A DNA stretch of 64,000 nucleotides from DAHUXD01 sp963736455 (GTDB lineage: Bacteria > Acidobacteriota > Thermoanaerobaculia > UBA5066 > Gp7-AA6), in the NCBI GenBank assembly GCA_963736455.1, contig CAVTON010000001.1, positions 62,001 to 126,000 on the forward strand. Direction: 5' to 3'. Below the pieces are notes generated by a model. The model worked only from the letters and a program-made list of their open reading frames with translations. It was not told the origin of the DNA and made no database searches. Every line of letters starts with the position of its first letter. Within the stretch, counting starts at the first letter, position 1. This document shows positions 7,923 to 15,092 of this stretch, piece after piece. The position numbers and the translations under genes were made by a program.

Positions 7923-8372
7923 TCACTTTCCCGATCCTGATTCGAGTACGCTCAGGTTGTCCCTCAATTGTCCCTTTTCTCTCGCCTGCCTTCGATAGCG
8001 CTGCGTCTGCTCAAGGCCCGACCGGATGTCGCGGCCGTGGATGATGTCGTACCGCGCGAAGACCCCGTCGCTCCGGTGGCCGCTGATCGAGCGCGCGACG
8101 GTCGGCGCTACGCCGGCCCGTACCATGTCCCTAACCGCCGAGCGCCGCAGGTCGTGGAACAGCTTCCCGACGTAGTAACTCTTCTCCGGGTCCGCCTCGT
8201 CCTCGACCATCCTGCCGACGCCAGCGGCGCAGCAAGCCCTCTGCCAGGATTTTCTGAAGTCGATCACGGGCCGCCCGAACTCGTGAAAGATGTACCGCGA
8301 TAGAGCCGGACCGTCCGGCCCCTCGTAGGTCCGCTTCTCCCAGCGCCGCTCGAGCAGCTCGCGGAGCTCGTT
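7923..8372 (-). pseudogene. Integrase C-terminal fragment (element 3)
   Basis: About 150 codons homologous to residues 230-381 of the element 1 integrase: NELRELLERRWEKRTYEGPD, VIDFRKSWQRACCAAGVGRM, then the catalytic boxes LFHDLRRSAVRDM, SGHRSDGVFARY. Here the HxxR Arg is present (CGG codon), unlike element 1. The domain with the first catalytic Arg is missing. The frame continues to 8465 but that part is unrelated sequence, so this is a truncated, inactive relic. Confidence 0.85.
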
Positions 8373-8378
8373 TCGGGG

Positions 8379-8562
8379 CATTTCGGCGGGTCGGTTGCGA
8401 TGGAAAAGACCGTCATCGACTACTGGCTCGAACTCGAGCTCGGGATCTCCGCAACGACGGGTCATGGGGAGAGCGTGCTGGCGGCAAGTCTTCTGTTCAA
8501 GAAACGGTGGCAGCCATCTCCGAAGGTCGAATTCATGATCGGAGTGGGACCCGAAGTGTCGC
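8379..8562 (+). pseudogene. Fragment of an outer-membrane beta-barrel-type protein
   Basis: The frame through ATG 8400 reads KTVIDYWLELELGIS, AASLLFKKRWQPS and SPKVEFMIGVGPEVS, an alternating strand pattern like bacterial outer-membrane proteins that carry LLFKKPW...VEFMxGxGPE motifs. It has no signal peptide, and the motif-like part stops near 8562. It abuts the truncated integrase, so it is probably debris from a recombination or deletion event. The family assignment is from memory of the motif. An imperfect hairpin (GTGGGC/GCCCAC, 8594-8628) follows. Confidence 0.45.
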
Positions 8563-8677
8563 CACGGCGCAAGTCATTCGGTAAACATTGTGGGTGGGCT
8601 TCTGATCGGCTTCTAGACGAATGCCCACGGCGAATCAGGATGGGGCACACCTTAGGAGCGGTGAGCCCGGATGAGAA

Positions 8678-8683
8678 TAGACT
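8678..8683 (+). promoter_or_regulatory. -10 element of the SLH-protein gene
   Basis: TAGACT, 32 bases before the ATG at 8716. This leader carries a good ribosome-binding site, GGAGGAGG, at 8703-8710. Confidence 0.45.
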
Positions 8684-8715
8684 CTTCAAAATGCCGAAAG
8701 GCGGAGGAGGTCGCA

Positions 8716-9546
8716 ATGCGATTCGCACATCCCAGGCTTCGTGGGCTCGTAGCGGCTTTGGCAGGGGTTCTGTTTTTTGGGACGGTTTCTCGACTTCAGG
8801 CCGGCGACAGCTCTTCGGTTCATCAGCAGCTCGCGAAGGTCCGGCAGGACTTTCTCGCCGCGGCCAGCAAGCCGGGTGACGAGGCCAAGACTGGGGAATC
8901 GCCAGACTTCGGTGTTACCGACGAGACCGCCGTCGAGGTGCAGTCGTACGCATTTCAGCCAGGAATCTCAACCGATCTGGTGCTGGACGACGGGAGCGGA
9001 TATCGCTACTACGGCGCAGTCACGGCTGACCCGTACCTGGGCGCGCCAGTCCAGATTCCGACAGGCGTTGTGATCGACTTCCTCAAGTTTTCAGGTAAGG
9101 AAGTCAACGCCGGCGACATGGTCCTCGGTCTGTATGACAACGGCGTGTCCGGCGACCCGAACGCCCTGATCGGGACCCTGACCCCAAACGCAGTCAACGA
9201 ATACTTCAACGATTCGGCGTCCTTGAACTACACGTATACGCAGACCGCGCATCATCCACTCTATTTCGTTGTCTTTTTCGCGAATAACCCGCTCGACGGA
9301 ACGGTCAAGTTCAACAACGCGCAGATCTATTACCATCGGATCGTTTCGCCCGCACCCGCGACCGCGACCTTCAACGACGTCCCGACGAGCCATCCTTTCT
9401 TCCAGTACATCGAGGCCTTGAGCGCCTCCGGTATCACAGGCGGCTGTCAGGTAAGCCCGCCTCTTTATTGCCCCGACGCCCCCTTGACGCGTGGGCAGAT
9501 GGCGGTGTTCCTGGCGAAGGCGCTGGGCCTCCACTGGCCCTTCTGA
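8716..9546 (+). CDS. Exported protein with one C-terminal SLH motif
   Basis: 276 residues from ATG 8716, chosen because GGAGGAGG ends 5 bases upstream and the signal peptide (MRFAHPRLRGLVAALAGVL, cleavage after LQA) follows directly. The middle (about 60-215) is beta-rich with no recognised motif. The C terminus is an S-layer-homology unit: FNDVPTSHPFFQYIEALSAS, GITGGC, YCPDAPLTRGQMAVFLAKAL. Family knowledge: SLH units attach proteins to the cell envelope. The same GITGGC...TRGQMAVFL unit occurs three times in the protein at 16742-18700. Confidence 0.85.
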   Translation: MRFAHPRLRGLVAALAGVLFFGTVSRLQAGDSSSVHQQLAKVRQDFLAAASKPGDEAKTGESPDFGVTDETAVEVQSYAFQPGISTDLVLDDGSGYRYYGAVTADPYLGAPVQIPTGVVIDFLKFSGKEVNAGDMVLGLYDNGVSGDPNALIGTLTPNAVNEYFNDSASLNYTYTQTAHHPLYFVVFFANNPLDGTVKFNNAQIYYHRIVSPAPATATFNDVPTSHPFFQYIEALSASGITGGCQVSPPLYCPDAPLTRGQMAVFLAKALGLHWPF

Positions 9547-9805
9547 ACTGAGCGACCGAAGGGCGACCTGGGGGCAGGAGCAGCGACTCCAATCTGCCTC
9601 GGCCCCTACTCGCGCCGCAGGCGCCGCGAGCCGTAACGAGGAGCATGAAGGTGGCGGGACGGCTCTCCCAGTTTCCCTTACGCCCGACGAAGAACACGCG
9701 GTCTTGAAGTGGTTCGTCGCTCGGGGCGCCGGCAACGCCCGGCTCGCGGACGAGGGGCGGATCGTGAGAGCGATCGAGCGGCGCATTCAGGAGAAGAGAC
9801 GATGA
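9491..9805 (+). CDS. Possible small ORF coupled to the lipoprotein gene
   Basis: Weak call. The last 45 codons (LPVSLTPDEEHAVLKWFV, then ARLADEGRIVRAIERRIQEK) look protein-like and the TGA overlaps the ATG of the next gene (ATGA at 9802-9805), typical of coupled genes here. The only upstream start is GTG 9491, inside the SLH gene in another frame, and the first half is Arg/Trp-rich and implausible. It could be the 3' stub of a lost gene. Confidence 0.3.
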   Translation: MGRWRCSWRRRWASTGPSELSDRRATWGQEQRLQSASAPTRAAGAASRNEEHEGGGTALPVSLTPDEEHAVLKWFVARGAGNARLADEGRIVRAIERRIQEKRR

Positions 9806-10263
9806 AGAGACTCGCTTGCCTGGGACTGGGACTCGCGGCGCTCGCGGCCGGCTGCCTGTCGAACCGCGCCACCGCCTCGTCGGACGGGGCGGGGGCGCCG
9901 CCGGGTGCGTTCACGCTGACGCGCGAAGGCGCGCCCCCGGTCGCCCTGTCGACCGCCGTCTGCGTCTCCGGCGAGCGCCAGCAATTCCTCGGGGCGGATT
10001 TCAAGGACGACGCGGCGGGTTACACCGTGCGCCTGGTGGTCGACCCGCTCTCCGGCCCGGCAGCGCGCGTCTTCTCGAACGCGCACCCCTTCGACGACTC
10101 CGCCGTCTTCCAGCGTCGCGATTGCCGCGTCTTTCATTTCGCTGTCGATTCGACCGGGTGGCGCGTCAACCACTACGAGGACTACAAGGTCTCGCTCGAG
10201 CTGGACTGCACGGGCGACCGCGTGTCGCTTGCGGGAAAGGCCGCGGCGGAGCACTGTCACTGA
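9802..10263 (+). CDS. Hypothetical lipoprotein
   Basis: 153 residues beginning MKRLACLGLGLAALAAGC, a signal peptide with lipobox LAAGC, so lipid-anchored in the envelope. The mature part has Cys in STAVCVS, RDCRVFHF, LELDCTG and AAEHCH, possibly two disulfides, and looks beta-rich. No family is recognised. The start is fixed by the lipobox distance. Confidence 0.7.
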   Translation: MKRLACLGLGLAALAAGCLSNRATASSDGAGAPPGAFTLTREGAPPVALSTAVCVSGERQQFLGADFKDDAAGYTVRLVVDPLSGPAARVFSNAHPFDDSAVFQRRDCRVFHFAVDSTGWRVNHYEDYKVSLELDCTGDRVSLAGKAAAEHCH

Positions 10264-10299
10264 ACGGAATGCGTCCGCTCTGGCGCGTCCGCGTTGCCC

Positions 10300-12246
10300 C
10301 TACCAGATCTCGCAGCGATTCTCGGCCGTCCGGGCCATCTTCGCGCCGGCCGTACACGTGAAAGCCTGCTGAAACTCGGGCAGGTTGACGAGCGTACCGA
10401 GCACCCGGAAGCGGCCCGGCGCGTGCGGGTCGCTCTTCGCGAGCTGCCGCTCGGTCTCGGGACGGACGGCCTCGGCGCGCGACCGGGCCCAGGCGATGAA
10501 GTAGCGTTGGTCAGGGGTCAGCCCATCGCGGATCGCGACGGGGTGCGACGCGAGCTGCCTCCCGAGTGCGCGGTAGCCGAGGCGCACGCCGCCGAGATCG
10601 CCGATGGCCTCGCTCTCGACCCTCTTGCCGTCGAGGTGCAGGCCGGGCTCGACCTCGAACGCGGCGTACTCGCCGTCGACGCAGGCGGCGAGGACCTCGA
10701 ACCGCGAGCGATCGGCATCGCTCCACCAGCGCACCGGGTGCCCCCGCGCGTCGAAGTCGGCGCCGCCGGCATCCAGGGCGTGGGTGAGATCGTGGGCGAT
10801 TCCGGCGCCGATGCCGCCGTAGAGCTCCGGGTCGCCGAGGTCGGAGCGATAGCCGATGGTCAGGAGAAAGCCGGCGGGCAGGACGATCTGATTCAGCTGG
10901 GCATCGATGTAGGCGCCCGACGACGAGGCGGGCAGCTGCCAGACGTTGCGATCGGTCGGCTTGCCGACTCGCCGGCGGTCCGCGTCGACGGCGAAGCGGC
11001 GCGCCGCGGCGACGCTCGTCCAGAACGCCTCGCGGCTCACGGCGCCGGCGAGGGCGCCGTCGTCGTTCCAGCGGTGCGGTGCGGCCACCTGTGCGTCATA
11101 GGCGGCCAGCTTCTCGAGGGCGCGCCTGCGGGTCTCCGGCGCCATCCACGGCACCCTGGCGACGTCGTCCTCGAGCACGGCCATCAGTTCTCGGACCATG
11201 GCCTCGACGCGGGCCCGGTCCGCCGGGAGGAAGTACCGCTCGACGTACATCTTTCCAACCGCGTCGGCGAGCAGCGCCTCGGTCGTCTCGGCGCAGAATT
11301 CCCCGCGCGGTTTCCCCCGGGCCGGGGACTGATCGAGGAAGGCCCTCGACAGGTACGGTGCGGCGGCCTCGAGGAGCTGGAAACGGAGATACGTGCGCCA
11401 CACGGCGACCGGGGTCTCGCGCAGCGAGCGGTCGAGCTGGCGAAGCAACCGGGGCTCGGCCACGTTCACGTCGGTGTGCGGCACGCGGGCCTCGTCGAGA
11501 TATGCGGCCCAGTCGAACGACGGGGTGAGCGCGACGAGCTGCGCGTAGCTCGTCGGGTGATCGGTCTGCGCCGGGTCACCGGCCGCGGCGTCGTCGAGCG
11601 CGCCTTCGGAGAGCTGTTCCTCCAGCGCGACGACTCGATCGGCGGCGCTCCCGGCACCGGCGGCGTCGGCGCCTCCGAGCGCCAGGAGCGCGGCGACGTG
11701 CCGGCGGTAGCCGTCGCGGTCATGGACGTCTCCAGGCAGGCCGAAAGTTCCGGCGGCGACGTTCAGGACGAAGACGGACGGGTCGCGATACGCATAGGTG
11801 CCGGAGGCCGTAAAGCCGACGGGCACTCCGAGCGCGTGCAGCCGGCGGATGACGCGCTGCACGTCGGCCGGGGAGCGGGCGGCGTCGATCTCGGCGAGGA
11901 TCGGCGCCAGCGGCGCGACACCGGCGGCGTCGACGCGGGAGGCGTCCATGCACCCGGCATAGAAGTCGCCCGCGAGCCCTTCGGCGCTGCCCGCGGGAGC
12001 ATCGCGGCGGGAGGCCGCCTCCTCGAGCAGCGACTGGAGGCGCTGCCGGTTGGCCAGGCGTCCCGCGCTGCGCGGACTCCAGCGCGACTGACCCGGGGGA
12101 ATCGGGTTTTCGGCCAGCCAGCCGGCGTTGGCGTACGCGTAGAAGTCGTCACACGGCGAGGCGTCGTCCGCGGCGGGCCGCGCGGGCGCGATGAGCACCG
12201 TCGCGAGGAGCAGGACCGCGGCGGCCGCGAGGCGAGGCCCCGTCAC
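10300..12246 (-). CDS. M13-family (neprilysin/PepO-like) metallopeptidase with HDxxH
   Basis: 648 residues from GTG 12246, signal peptide ending around ARPA. N-terminal CDDFYAYANAGWLAENPIP and C-terminal RCEIW are M13 hallmarks, as are LNQIVLPAGFLL and the third-ligand region SEAIGDLGG (E546, D550). The zinc motif reads H485-D-L-T-H489 instead of HExxH: the general-base Glu is Asp (codon GAT at 10789-10791). In other metallopeptidases this substitution strongly lowers activity, so it may be a weak enzyme or a binding protein. It starts inside the stop of the upstream isochorismatase gene (GTGA), so the two form an operon. Confidence 0.9.
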   Translation of the reverse strand: MTGPRLAAAAVLLLATVLIAPARPAADDASPCDDFYAYANAGWLAENPIPPGQSRWSPRSAGRLANRQRLQSLLEEAASRRDAPAGSAEGLAGDFYAGCMDASRVDAAGVAPLAPILAEIDAARSPADVQRVIRRLHALGVPVGFTASGTYAYRDPSVFVLNVAAGTFGLPGDVHDRDGYRRHVAALLALGGADAAGAGSAADRVVALEEQLSEGALDDAAAGDPAQTDHPTSYAQLVALTPSFDWAAYLDEARVPHTDVNVAEPRLLRQLDRSLRETPVAVWRTYLRFQLLEAAAPYLSRAFLDQSPARGKPRGEFCAETTEALLADAVGKMYVERYFLPADRARVEAMVRELMAVLEDDVARVPWMAPETRRRALEKLAAYDAQVAAPHRWNDDGALAGAVSREAFWTSVAAARRFAVDADRRRVGKPTDRNVWQLPASSSGAYIDAQLNQIVLPAGFLLTIGYRSDLGDPELYGGIGAGIAHDLTHALDAGGADFDARGHPVRWWSDADRSRFEVLAACVDGEYAAFEVEPGLHLDGKRVESEAIGDLGGVRLGYRALGRQLASHPVAIRDGLTPDQRYFIAWARSRAEAVRPETERQLAKSDPHAPGRFRVLGTLVNLPEFQQAFTCTAGAKMARTAENRCEIW

Positions 12247-12818
12247 GAGCGGCTCCCGGTGTCCGCGATGATCGTCCGCGTGTCGATCACGGAGGCGAAC
12301 TCGCCGTGCAGATCGGCGAGCGCCATCGCGTGGACGAGCTCCGCCGGATAGAGCACTTCGTCGGGCCCCGTGCGGTCGAACGCCGCCGTCGCGTCGGAGA
12401 CCACCCAGACCGCGTAGCCCAGGTTGCCGGCCATCCGCGCCGTCGTCGAAACGCAGTGGTTGGTGGTGAGCCCGGCGAGGACGAGACCCCCGATTTCCGA
12501 CCGGCGCAGATGCTCGTCGAGCGCGGTGCCGATGAAGCAGCTGTTGACGCGTTTCTCGATCACCGGCTCGCTCGGCCGCGGCGCCGCGGCGGCCTTGAAC
12601 TCGTTGCCGGGCTGGCCGGGCTGCAGCGGCGAGCCGGGCCGCGTCGACATGTGGCGGGCGTGCAGGACCGGGCGGCGCCCGGCTCGCCAGGCGGCGAGCA
12701 GTTCGGCGACACGCACCTCGAGCTGTGGATTGTTGCGGCGGCCCCAGCCCGGATCGTCGAATCCCTGCTGGAGGTCGATGACGAGGAGGGCGGCGCGGGA
12801 GGCGGTCTGGACGCTCAT
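12243..12818 (-). CDS. Isochorismatase-family cysteine hydrolase
   Basis: 191 residues, the normal length. The catalytic triad of the family is visible: D15 (LLVIDLQQGF), K89 (VIEKRVNSCF) and C122 (GLTTNHCVSTTARMAG), with the usual cis-peptide region before Cys. Members hydrolyse nicotinamide, N-carbamoyl compounds, ureides or isochorismate; the substrate cannot be told here. It is the first gene of an operon with the M13 peptidase, divergent from a LysR regulator 71 bases away. Confidence 0.9.
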   Translation of the reverse strand: MSVQTASRAALLVIDLQQGFDDPGWGRRNNPQLEVRVAELLAAWRAGRRPVLHARHMSTRPGSPLQPGQPGNEFKAAAAPRPSEPVIEKRVNSCFIGTALDEHLRRSEIGGLVLAGLTTNHCVSTTARMAGNLGYAVWVVSDATAAFDRTGPDEVLYPAELVHAMALADLHGEFASVIDTRTIIADTGSRS

Positions 12819-12869
12819 GGTCCTCGTTTACCCGAGGCGTCGCCGTGCACCAAAACGGCGATTCTGCGC

Positions 12870-12884
12870 ATCGGGGACTCCGAT
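12870..12884. promoter_or_regulatory. Inverted repeat in the LysR/isochorismatase intergenic region
   Basis: ATCGG-GGACT-CCGAT, five-base arms with a five-base centre, 5 bases before the LysR start. It is a plausible LysR-type autoregulatory site in a 71-base divergent promoter region. Confidence 0.35.
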
Positions 12885-12889
12885 GGGGT

Positions 12890-13798
12890 ATGAAGAGGGC
12901 GGTGAAGACCGAGCTCGAGCTCCGTCACTTGCGCGCGTTCGTGACCGTGGTGGAGACCGGTGGGCACACGCGCGCCGCACGCGGCCTCGGCGTGTCGCAG
13001 TCGACCATATCGGAGACCCTGACTTCCCTCGAGCGGACACTCGGCACCGAGCTCTTTCGCAAGGGCCCCCGGGGCATCGCGCTCACGCGCTCGGGTGAAG
13101 CGCTGCTGCCTTATGCGCGGCGCATCCTGGCGTTGTCGAGCGAGCTCGTCGCCCATCTCGCCGGCGTGACGACGGAGGTCAAGGGGACTCTGGCGGTCGC
13201 CGCCGTCGAATCGATCAGCACTTACGTCCTGCCGCCGCGGCTGGCCGCGCTGCGAGTGAAGTGGGCCGGCGTGCGCATCGAGGTGACCACGCGCGTGTGC
13301 GCCGAGATTCGCGAAAGCGTGGCGGCGGGGCAGAGCGACGTCGGGCTGGTCCTCGAAGTCGACGGCGGGCCGCGCGATGATTCCGTGCTCGCCGAGGCGC
13401 GCCTGGTGGTCTTCGGTCCCCCCGCGCACCCGCTCGCCGGCCGCAGAGCCTCGGCCGACGAGCTGCGGCGCTGCGACTTCTACATGAGCGACGCCGCCGG
13501 CGACTATCACCAGGCGCTGCGCCGGCACTTCGAAGCCGCCGAAGTTCCTCAGCCCCGCACCCAGGCGGCCGGCACCGTCGAGGGCGTCAAGCGCGGCATC
13601 CTCGCCGGAGGAACGGCGCTCGGTCTCCTGCCGGCGCACGCGGTCAAGCAGGAGCTGGCCAACGGAGTTCTCGCCGAGGTGCGGGTCAATCCGCCTCTGC
13701 CGGGGCTGGTCCTGCGCGTGGTGCTCGGGCCCGAGAGCGCGGACTCGCCGCTCGTCGAGGAACTGGTGCGCAGCCTGCGGGGAGTGGAGCTGACCTAG
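12890..13798 (+). CDS. LysR-family transcriptional regulator
   Basis: 302 residues from ATG 12890. N-terminal winged HTH: LELRHLRAFVTVVETGGHTR, AARGLGVSQSTISETLTSLE, then GTELFRKGPRGIALTRSGE, the classic LTTR pattern. An effector-binding periplasmic-protein-like domain covers about 95-300 (GTLAVAAVESISTYVLPPRL). GTG 12902 is an alternative start. It is divergent from isochorismatase-M13, which it likely regulates; the inducer is unknown. Confidence 0.92.
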   Translation: MKRAVKTELELRHLRAFVTVVETGGHTRAARGLGVSQSTISETLTSLERTLGTELFRKGPRGIALTRSGEALLPYARRILALSSELVAHLAGVTTEVKGTLAVAAVESISTYVLPPRLAALRVKWAGVRIEVTTRVCAEIRESVAAGQSDVGLVLEVDGGPRDDSVLAEARLVVFGPPAHPLAGRRASADELRRCDFYMSDAAGDYHQALRRHFEAAEVPQPRTQAAGTVEGVKRGILAGGTALGLLPAHAVKQELANGVLAEVRVNPPLPGLVLRVVLGPESADSPLVEELVRSLRGVELT

Positions 13799-13827
13799 GA
13801 GGCCCCATCCTTGCAGGTGCGGGCTTC

Positions 13828-14469
13828 GTGGACGCCCGAAGAACTCGGTTCGAGGGCGCGGCGGCTTACGTGCCGGAGACGCGAAGCCTGGCCGGGCTCT
13901 CGCGCGCGATCCAGAGGTGCAAGGGGTGCGACCTGTATCGCCACGCCACGCAGGCGGTCTTCGGCGAGGGCCCGTCGCGTGCCCGCTTCGTCCTGGTCGG
14001 GGAGCAGCCGGGGGATCGCGAGGACCTCGAGGGGCGCCCGTTCGTCGGCCCGGCCGGCGCCGTTCTCGACCGCGCGCTCGCGGAAGCGGGGATCTCCCGC
14101 AAGGACGTCTACGTCACGAACGCCGTCAAGCACTTCAAGTTCGAGCGCACTCCCGGGCGCCGGATCCACAAGACGCCGGGGAGCCGAGAGATCCAGGCCT
14201 GCCGGCCATGGCTCTTCAAGGAGCTCGAGGTGATCCGGCCGGAGGTTCTCGTCTGCCTGGGCGCGACGGCGGCCAGGGCGGTGATCGGCTCTTCCTTCCG
14301 CCTGCTCAGGGAGCGTGGACGATTCGTGCCGAGCGACTTCGCGGCGCGGGTCCTCGCGACCTATCACCCCTCCGCCGCCCTGCGGGCGGACGACGAGGAG
14401 AGCCGGGCGAAGATCTACGATCTGCTGGTGAAAGACCTGAAGACGGCCGCGGCGGGAGCCGCTCGTTGA
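13828..14469 (+). CDS. udgX: UdgX-type uracil-DNA glycosylase (Fe-S, covalent-trapping family)
   Basis: 213 residues from GTG 13828. Fe-S Cys: C31 and C34 (CKGC), C125 and C143. Motif 1 GEQPGDREDLEGRPFVGPAG (Glu59/Gln60), TNAVKHFKF, the UdgX-specific loop RRIH (111-114) in TPGRRIHKTPG, and the ATYHPSAALR motif. In characterised UdgX the His of RRIH bonds covalently to the abasic deoxyribose after uracil removal, giving an irreversible protein-DNA complex. By motif this protein has that His (H114). It overlaps the next gene by four bases (TTGA). Confidence 0.9.
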   Translation: MDARRTRFEGAAAYVPETRSLAGLSRAIQRCKGCDLYRHATQAVFGEGPSRARFVLVGEQPGDREDLEGRPFVGPAGAVLDRALAEAGISRKDVYVTNAVKHFKFERTPGRRIHKTPGSREIQACRPWLFKELEVIRPEVLVCLGATAARAVIGSSFRLLRERGRFVPSDFAARVLATYHPSAALRADDEESRAKIYDLLVKDLKTAAAGAAR

Positions 14470-15089
14470 ATCGTCCGGGCCGCGTCGCCGCGGCGGCGCT
14501 CTTCGTCGCGGGCCTGGTCGGTCCGACCGCGGTGCGGGCCGAAGCGTCGCTTTCCGTCACCGTCATCGGCGATCCCCGAGACCCCCGCGCGGCGGCCGTC
14601 GAGGAGGCCGTCGAGTTCTGGAACGGGGAGCTGGGCCGCATCGGCGCGGGTGTGCGGCTCGGACCGGTGCACTTCGTCGACGACGAGAGCGCGGCGCGGG
14701 TACTGGAGAGCCTCGAGAACGGCGAGCTTCGCGTCGGCGACACCTCCGCGCTCCGGCGGCTTCTCCCGCCGATCCCGGGCGAGGTCGTCGTCGCCCTTTC
14801 GCGGAGCGATCGGATGTCGTTCGGCACGGCACGGACCGCCCGCACGAAGGGCTTCGTGTCGCTGCGGCGCGGCGACGTCGAGCCGCTGTCGCTTCCGAAC
14901 GTCGCCCGCAACGCGGCGGCGCACGAGCTCGGCCACACGCTCGGCCTCGATCACAACGACGATCCCGCCACGCTCATGTGCGGCCGGCCCGCGCCCTGCC
15001 GGCCCGCGATGTTCGAGTCCACGACCGCCCGCTTTTTCCCGCTGACGCCGGATGAGGAACGGAGGCTTCGCGAGCTCTGGCCGAGGTAG
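14466..15089 (+). CDS. Exported metzincin-type zinc metallopeptidase
   Basis: 207 residues from TTG 14466, whose last bases overlap the UdgX stop. Signal peptide (VAAAALFVAGLVGPTAVRA). The zinc motif AAHELGHTLGLDHND is HExxHxxGxxH, the metzincin (matrixin/archaemetzincin-like) signature, followed by ATLMCG, a likely Met-turn. Cys in LMCG and APCRPAM may form a disulfide. Substrate unknown. Confidence 0.85.
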   Translation: MNRPGRVAAAALFVAGLVGPTAVRAEASLSVTVIGDPRDPRAAAVEEAVEFWNGELGRIGAGVRLGPVHFVDDESAARVLESLENGELRVGDTSALRRLLPPIPGEVVVALSRSDRMSFGTARTARTKGFVSLRRGDVEPLSLPNVARNAAAHELGHTLGLDHNDDPATLMCGRPAPCRPAMFESTTARFFPLTPDEERRLRELWPR

Positions 15090-15092
15090 TCC

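Noticed and set aside
10294..12351. A 685-codon plus-strand frame opposite the M13 peptidase
   Set aside because: Composition is mirror-type (Gly/Arg/Val/Asp) with no domain; the opposite strand is a clear peptidase.
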